Below, in pieces: positions 3,420 through 7,406 of a stretch of 7,406 nucleotides of DNA (its first letter is position 1; every line of letters starts with the position of its first letter). The translations under genes and the position numbers were made by a program. The notes beneath the pieces were generated by a model. It worked only from the letters and a program-made list of their open reading frames with translations, was not told the origin of the DNA and searched no databases. This stretch comes from Syntrophomonadaceae bacterium (GTDB lineage: Bacteria; Bacillota; Ch66; Ch109), in assembly GCA_012512295.1 (NCBI GenBank), contig JAAZDI010000099.1:1-7406 (forward strand). Reading direction: 5' to 3'.

Positions 3420-6400
3420 ATGTATCCTATCGAGGTAGGAAACCAAAAACGATGGAGTTACGCCCGAATCGCTGAGGTGCTGGAAATGCCCAACCTGATT
3501 GAGGTGCAACAGAACTCCTACCGATGGTTTCTTGAAACGGGTTTACAAGAATTATTTGACGATATTTCGCCTATTCAGGATTTTACCGGCAATCTAGTCC
3601 TGGAGTTTGTGGGGTATCACTTGGGTGAACCCAAATACTCGGAGGAGGAATCAAAGGAAAGGGACGTTACTTATGCTGCTCCTTTGCGAGTGAAGGTTCG
3701 ACTCTTAAACAAGGAGACTGGTGAGGTTAACGAAACAGATGTCTTTATGGGGGATTTCCCCAAGATGACAAAAAAAGGAACCTTCATTATTAACGGGGCT
3801 GAGCGGGTTATTGTTAGCCAGTTGGTGCGTTCTCCCGGGGTTTACTTTAATGAACAGATTGATCCCAGCGGTAAAAAGGTCTTTGGAGCAACAATTATCC
3901 CTAATCGGGGGGCTTGGCTGGAATTTGAAACTGACGCCAATGACAATATTTTTGTGCGGATTGACCGAACGCGTAAATTACCGGCAACGGTTTTGATCAG
4001 AGCATTGGGTTATCCTTCGAATGCTCATATTCAGGACCTGTTTAACGATGATGAGCATATTCAAATAACCTTAGAACGCGATAATACCGAATCCGAAGCA
4101 GATGCCCTGGTCGAGATCTATAAACGGCTGCGTCCAGGTGAACCGCCAACCGTAGAGAGTGCCCGTTCATTGCTGGAGTCATTGTTTTTCGATCCTAAAC
4201 GTTACGATCTAGCTCATGTGGGTCGATATAAATTAAACAAGAAATTAAAAATAGAAACTCGGACAAACCTGCGGACTTTGAGCCGGGAGGATATTATCGA
4301 GGTCCTGCGTTACCTGCTCGGTTTGATGAAGGGTCAGGGACTGGTGGATGATATCGATCACCTGGGCAACCGCCGGCTGCGCTCAGTTGGAGAATTATTG
4401 CAGAACCAGTTTCGCATTGGCCTTTCGCGGATGGAACGCGTCGTTCGCGAAAGAATGACTATTCAAGATATGGAGGTCATCACTCCTCAGGTTTTGATCA
4501 ATATCCGGCCAGTGGTTGCGGCAATTAAAGAATTTTTTGGCAGCAGTCAGTTGTCCCAGTTTATGGATCAAACCAATCCGTTGGCTGAACTAACCCATAA
4601 GCGTCGCCTAAGTGCCTTAGGCCCGGGTGGATTAAGCCGGGAACGCGCTGGGTTTGAGGTGCGCGATGTCCATCATTCCCATTATGGCCGAGTGTGTCCG
4701 ATTGAGACCCCTGAGGGACCTAATATCGGATTGATTGGTTCCTTGAGTACCTATGCCCGGATCAACGAATATGGCTTTATCGAAACTCCTTACCGAAAGG
4801 TAAATAAAGAAAGCGGTATCGTCACAAATGAAATAGAGTACCTTTCGGCGGATGAAGAAGACAATTATATTATTGCGCAAGCGAACGAGCCGCTGGATAA
4901 GGATGGCCGTTTTATCAATAAACGCGTCAATGCTCGATATGGCAGTGAGATTCTGGAGGTTCCAGCGGACAAGGTTGAGTACATGGATGTGTCACCCAAA
5001 CAGGTCGTGAGTATTGCCACAGCTTTGATTCCCTTTTTAGAGCACGATGACGCTAACCGAGCCTTGATGGGAGCAAACATGCAGCGGCAAGCGGTTCCTT
5101 TGTTGCGCACTGAGGCACCTTTAGTCGGAACCGGTATGGAATATAAGGCCGCCCTAGATTCGGGTGTAGTCATTATTGCCAAAGAAGCCGGGGTTGTTGA
5201 ATCAGTTACCGGTAATGAGATCGTGATTCGGACCGACCGAGGACAACGGAATTACTATAAGTTATTGAAGTTTGAGCGTTCCAATCAAGGTACCTGTATT
5301 AACCAGAAACCGATTGTGGTTAAAGGACAACGCGTGAAAGCCGGGGAGATCATTGCGGATGGCCCCTCAACTGATCGAGGTGAATTGGCCCTGGGGAGAA
5401 ATGTTTTGGTTGCCTTTATGCCCTGGGAAGGTTATAACTACGAGGATGCTATTTTAATTAGCGAAAAAATGGTTAAGGATGATTATTTCACCTCGATTCA
5501 CATCGAAGAGTACGAGTGTGATGCCCGAGATACGAAGCTAGGGCCGGAGGAGATTACGCGAGATATTCCCAATGTTGGAGAAGATCAGCTAAAGGATCTA
5601 GATGAGCGCGGAATTATCCGGGTTGGGGCAGAAGTCCGACCCAGCGACATTCTGGTCGGCAAGGTTACTCCCAAAGGAGAAACTGAATTGACCGCCGAGG
5701 AGCGGCTCTTACGGGCCATTTTTGGGGAAAAAGCACGGGAGGTGCGGGATACATCCCTGCGCGTGCCCCATGGTGAATCAGGGAAGGTGGTCGACGTTAA
5801 AGTTTTCTCGCGGGAAAACAATGATGAACTAGCTCCCGGCGTCAATCAACTGGTGCGGGTTTATGTGGCGCAGAAGCGGAAGATATCCGAGGGAGATAAG
5901 ATGGCCGGCCGGCATGGCAACAAAGGAGTCATTTCCCGGATTTTGCCGGAAGAAGATATGCCTTTTTTGCCTGATGGGACACCAATTGAAATTATCCTCA
6001 ATCCTTTAGGCGTACCTTCCCGAATGAATATCGGACAGGTTTTAGAGTGTCATCTCGGTTGGGCTGCTAAGACTTTAGGCCTTAGTGTGGCTACGCCGGT
6101 TTTTGACGGAGCGAATGAAGAAGATATTCACCGGATTCTGGAAAGTGCAGCCCGCGTCAGGCGAGGCGAGGTTACTAGAGAAGAAGAGGTCAAGAATTAT
6201 TTAGAGTATGCGCAATTAGAAAGAGAAGCCCGGAGCAATCAGCTGGTTTCTGAGTCGGCTCAGGGATTACCGGCAAATGCAGAAGACAGGCCGTCTTCAT
6301 TCGTGGAAGTGAGTAAATCTATTTTGTATGATGGCCGGACCGGGCTACCTTTCGATAATCCGATAACAGTGGGCTATGTCTACATGTTAAAACTAGTCCA

Positions 6401-6965
6401 TTTGGTTGATGATAAGATTCACGCTCGCTCAACCGGTCCTTATTCCCTGGTTACCCAACAACCGTTGGGCGGTAAGGCGCAATTTGGCGGACAGCGCTTT
6501 GGGGAGATGGAGGTTTGGGCTCTCGAGGCCTACGGCGCATCTTATACTTTGCAGGAAATATTGACCGTAAAATCAGATGATGTCGTGGGTCGCGTTAAAA
6601 CCTATGAGGCCATTGTCAAAGGGGAGAATGTACCCGAACCAGGTGTTCCCGAGTCCTTTAAAGTCCTGATCAAGGAACTGCAGAGTTTAGGACTGGATGT
6701 TAAGGTGCTTTCTGATCAAAATGAAGAAATTGAAATAAAAGAAGTTGAAGAAGACATTAACGAGGCGGCCCGGGAATACGGGTTGGATAACTTTCAAGGT
6801 GAGGTCCAAGGTGACGACGAGGAACTGGAAGCTGAAAATGAGCATAGCTATGCCGCTGAAGAACAACCGGCTGATGAAGATGAATCCTTTGAATCCGTCA
6901 ATTATGCACCGGGAGATGACCTAGATACTTTAGACGAACCACCGGATTATGGGGACTATGACTAG
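3420..6965 (+). CDS. rpoB: DNA-directed RNA polymerase subunit beta
   Basis: Beta forms one pincer of RNA polymerase and, with beta', the catalytic centre. The 1181-aa product has typical Firmicutes length and lacks the large lineage insertions of E. coli beta. The N-terminal protrusion includes FIINGAERVIVSQLVRSPGV, then lobe regions (NRRLRSVGELLQNQFRIGL). The rifampicin pocket is at residues 374-405 (GSSQLSQFMDQTNPLAELTH then KRRLSALGPGGL); D383, H393 and S398, equal to E. coli D516, H526 and S531, are the sensitive-type residues. GDKMAGRHGNKG (825-836) holds the active-centre lysines K827 and K835 (E. coli K1065 and K1073). GGQRFGEMEVWALEAYGA (1023-1040) is the beta'-clamp contact. Residues from about 1100 form an acidic tail ending PPDYGDYD. 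The ATG at 3420 follows AAGGGGTGAGGT (3402-3413). The gene has its own promoter at 3143-3171 and is followed 51 nt later by rpoC. Confidence 0.99.
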   Translation: MYPIEVGNQKRWSYARIAEVLEMPNLIEVQQNSYRWFLETGLQELFDDISPIQDFTGNLVLEFVGYHLGEPKYSEEESKERDVTYAAPLRVKVRLLNKETGEVNETDVFMGDFPKMTKKGTFIINGAERVIVSQLVRSPGVYFNEQIDPSGKKVFGATIIPNRGAWLEFETDANDNIFVRIDRTRKLPATVLIRALGYPSNAHIQDLFNDDEHIQITLERDNTESEADALVEIYKRLRPGEPPTVESARSLLESLFFDPKRYDLAHVGRYKLNKKLKIETRTNLRTLSREDIIEVLRYLLGLMKGQGLVDDIDHLGNRRLRSVGELLQNQFRIGLSRMERVVRERMTIQDMEVITPQVLINIRPVVAAIKEFFGSSQLSQFMDQTNPLAELTHKRRLSALGPGGLSRERAGFEVRDVHHSHYGRVCPIETPEGPNIGLIGSLSTYARINEYGFIETPYRKVNKESGIVTNEIEYLSADEEDNYIIAQANEPLDKDGRFINKRVNARYGSEILEVPADKVEYMDVSPKQVVSIATALIPFLEHDDANRALMGANMQRQAVPLLRTEAPLVGTGMEYKAALDSGVVIIAKEAGVVESVTGNEIVIRTDRGQRNYYKLLKFERSNQGTCINQKPIVVKGQRVKAGEIIADGPSTDRGELALGRNVLVAFMPWEGYNYEDAILISEKMVKDDYFTSIHIEEYECDARDTKLGPEEITRDIPNVGEDQLKDLDERGIIRVGAEVRPSDILVGKVTPKGETELTAEERLLRAIFGEKAREVRDTSLRVPHGESGKVVDVKVFSRENNDELAPGVNQLVRVYVAQKRKISEGDKMAGRHGNKGVISRILPEEDMPFLPDGTPIEIILNPLGVPSRMNIGQVLECHLGWAAKTLGLSVATPVFDGANEEDIHRILESAARVRRGEVTREEEVKNYLEYAQLEREARSNQLVSESAQGLPANAEDRPSSFVEVSKSILYDGRTGLPFDNPITVGYVYMLKLVHLVDDKIHARSTGPYSLVTQQPLGGKAQFGGQRFGEMEVWALEAYGASYTLQEILTVKSDDVVGRVKTYEAIVKGENVPEPGVPESFKVLIKELQSLGLDVKVLSDQNEEIEIKEVEEDINEAAREYGLDNFQGEVQGDDEELEAENEHSYAAEEQPADEDESFESVNYAPGDDLDTLDEPPDYGDYD

Positions 6966-7016
6966 GACAATAATGCCGTTCCCGAAGAAGAGTATTGGTT
7001 AAGAGGGGGAGAGGGC

Positions 7017-7406
7017 TTGTTGGACGTTAATCACTTTGACCGCATGCGGATTAGATTGGCCTCGCCGGAGCAGATCCGGGCCTGGTCGAGTGGGGAAGTA
7101 AAAAAACCAGAAACCATTAATTACCGGACCCTAAAATCAGAGCGAGAAGGACTTTTCTGCGAAAAGATTTTTGGTCCTACCCGGGATTGGGAGTGCCATT
7201 GTGGTAAGTATAAGCGAGTTCGTTACAAGGGAGTTATCTGTGATCGCTGCGGCGTTGAAGTAACCCGCTCCAAGGTACGTCGAGAGAGATTGGGTCATAT
7301 TGAATTGGCGGCCCCGGTTTCCCATATTTGGTATTTCAAAGGAATTCCGAGCCGGATGGGCTTGCTGCTGGATATGTCTCCTAGGGCCCTCGAAAAAATA
7401 CTATAC
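7017..7406 (+). CDS. rpoC: DNA-directed RNA polymerase subunit beta' (N-terminal 130 codons; cut by window end)
   Basis: Beta' carries the catalytic magnesium loop and the clamp; only its N-terminus is in view. Translation is placed at TTG 7017, giving MLDVNHFDRMRIRLASPEQI, which matches the MLDVN terminus of B. subtilis RpoC; that gene also starts with TTG as I recall. A second TTG follows at 7020, but the first fits the family and lies 4 nt after a purine-rich GAGGGGGAGAGG (7003-7014). The zinc-binding domain is complete: C60, C62, C75 and C78 in WECHCGKYKRVRYKGVICDR plus CGVEVT. ERLGHIELAAPVSHIWYFKG and IPSRMGLLLDMSPRALE follow. The frame is open to the last base. The 51-nt gap after rpoB shows no terminator, so rpoB and rpoC are co-transcribed. 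Confidence 0.97.
   Translation, partial: MLDVNHFDRMRIRLASPEQIRAWSSGEVKKPETINYRTLKSEREGLFCEKIFGPTRDWECHCGKYKRVRYKGVICDRCGVEVTRSKVRRERLGHIELAAPVSHIWYFKGIPSRMGLLLDMSPRALEKILY

Noticed and set aside
1..7406. Mobile element, CRISPR array, tRNA/rRNA gene or defence system
   Set aside because: No transposase-like frame, terminal inverted repeats, regularly spaced repeats or tRNA folds were seen; the window is filled by a conserved housekeeping operon.

Overview
This window is a core transcription/translation operon of a Gram-positive (Firmicutes) bacterium. In order it holds the end of nusG, then rplK (L11), rplA (L1), rplJ (L10), rplL (L7/L12), rpoB (RNA polymerase beta) and the start of rpoC (beta'). 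All genes are on the + strand. The proteins resemble Bacillus/Clostridia orthologues as I remember them: the NusG and RpoC termini are close to those of B. subtilis, beta is 1181 aa rather than the ~1340 aa of E. coli, and rpoC starts with TTG. With strong AGGAGG ribosome sites and medium GC by eye, a Clostridia-type organism is likely. I cannot name a genus.

Layout: 1-524 is nusG without its first few codons. 525-579 holds a compact hairpin that copies the L1-binding part of 23S rRNA, followed by the rplK ribosome site. 580-1002 is rplK. 1003-1117 holds a second, weaker L1-type hairpin that abuts the rplA ribosome site. 1118-1813 is rplA. 1853-2007 is an L10 leader RNA with mutually exclusive antiterminator and terminator pairings. 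2042-2569 is rplJ and 2652-3032 is rplL, followed by an intrinsic terminator at 3067-3102. 3103-3419 carries a near-consensus sigma-A promoter and a ~240 nt rpoB leader with a weak terminator-like hairpin. 3420-6965 is rpoB. 7017-7406 is the first 130 codons of rpoC.

The genes form one supply chain. L11, L1, L10 and L7/L12 build the two flexible stalks of the large ribosomal subunit, beta and beta' form the catalytic core of RNA polymerase, and NusG ties polymerase to pausing, termination and the ribosome. The noncoding DNA suggests separate feedback loops: L1 acting on rplK and perhaps rplA, L10(L12) acting by attenuation on rplJL, and a terminator plus a fresh promoter that uncouple rpoBC from the ribosomal genes.

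The coding content is ordinary and complete. I see no mobile element, CRISPR array, defence system or novel protein. The material worth a second look is the RNA-level regulation between genes: the paired L1-like sites, the L10 attenuator, and the apparently uncharacterised rpoB leader.
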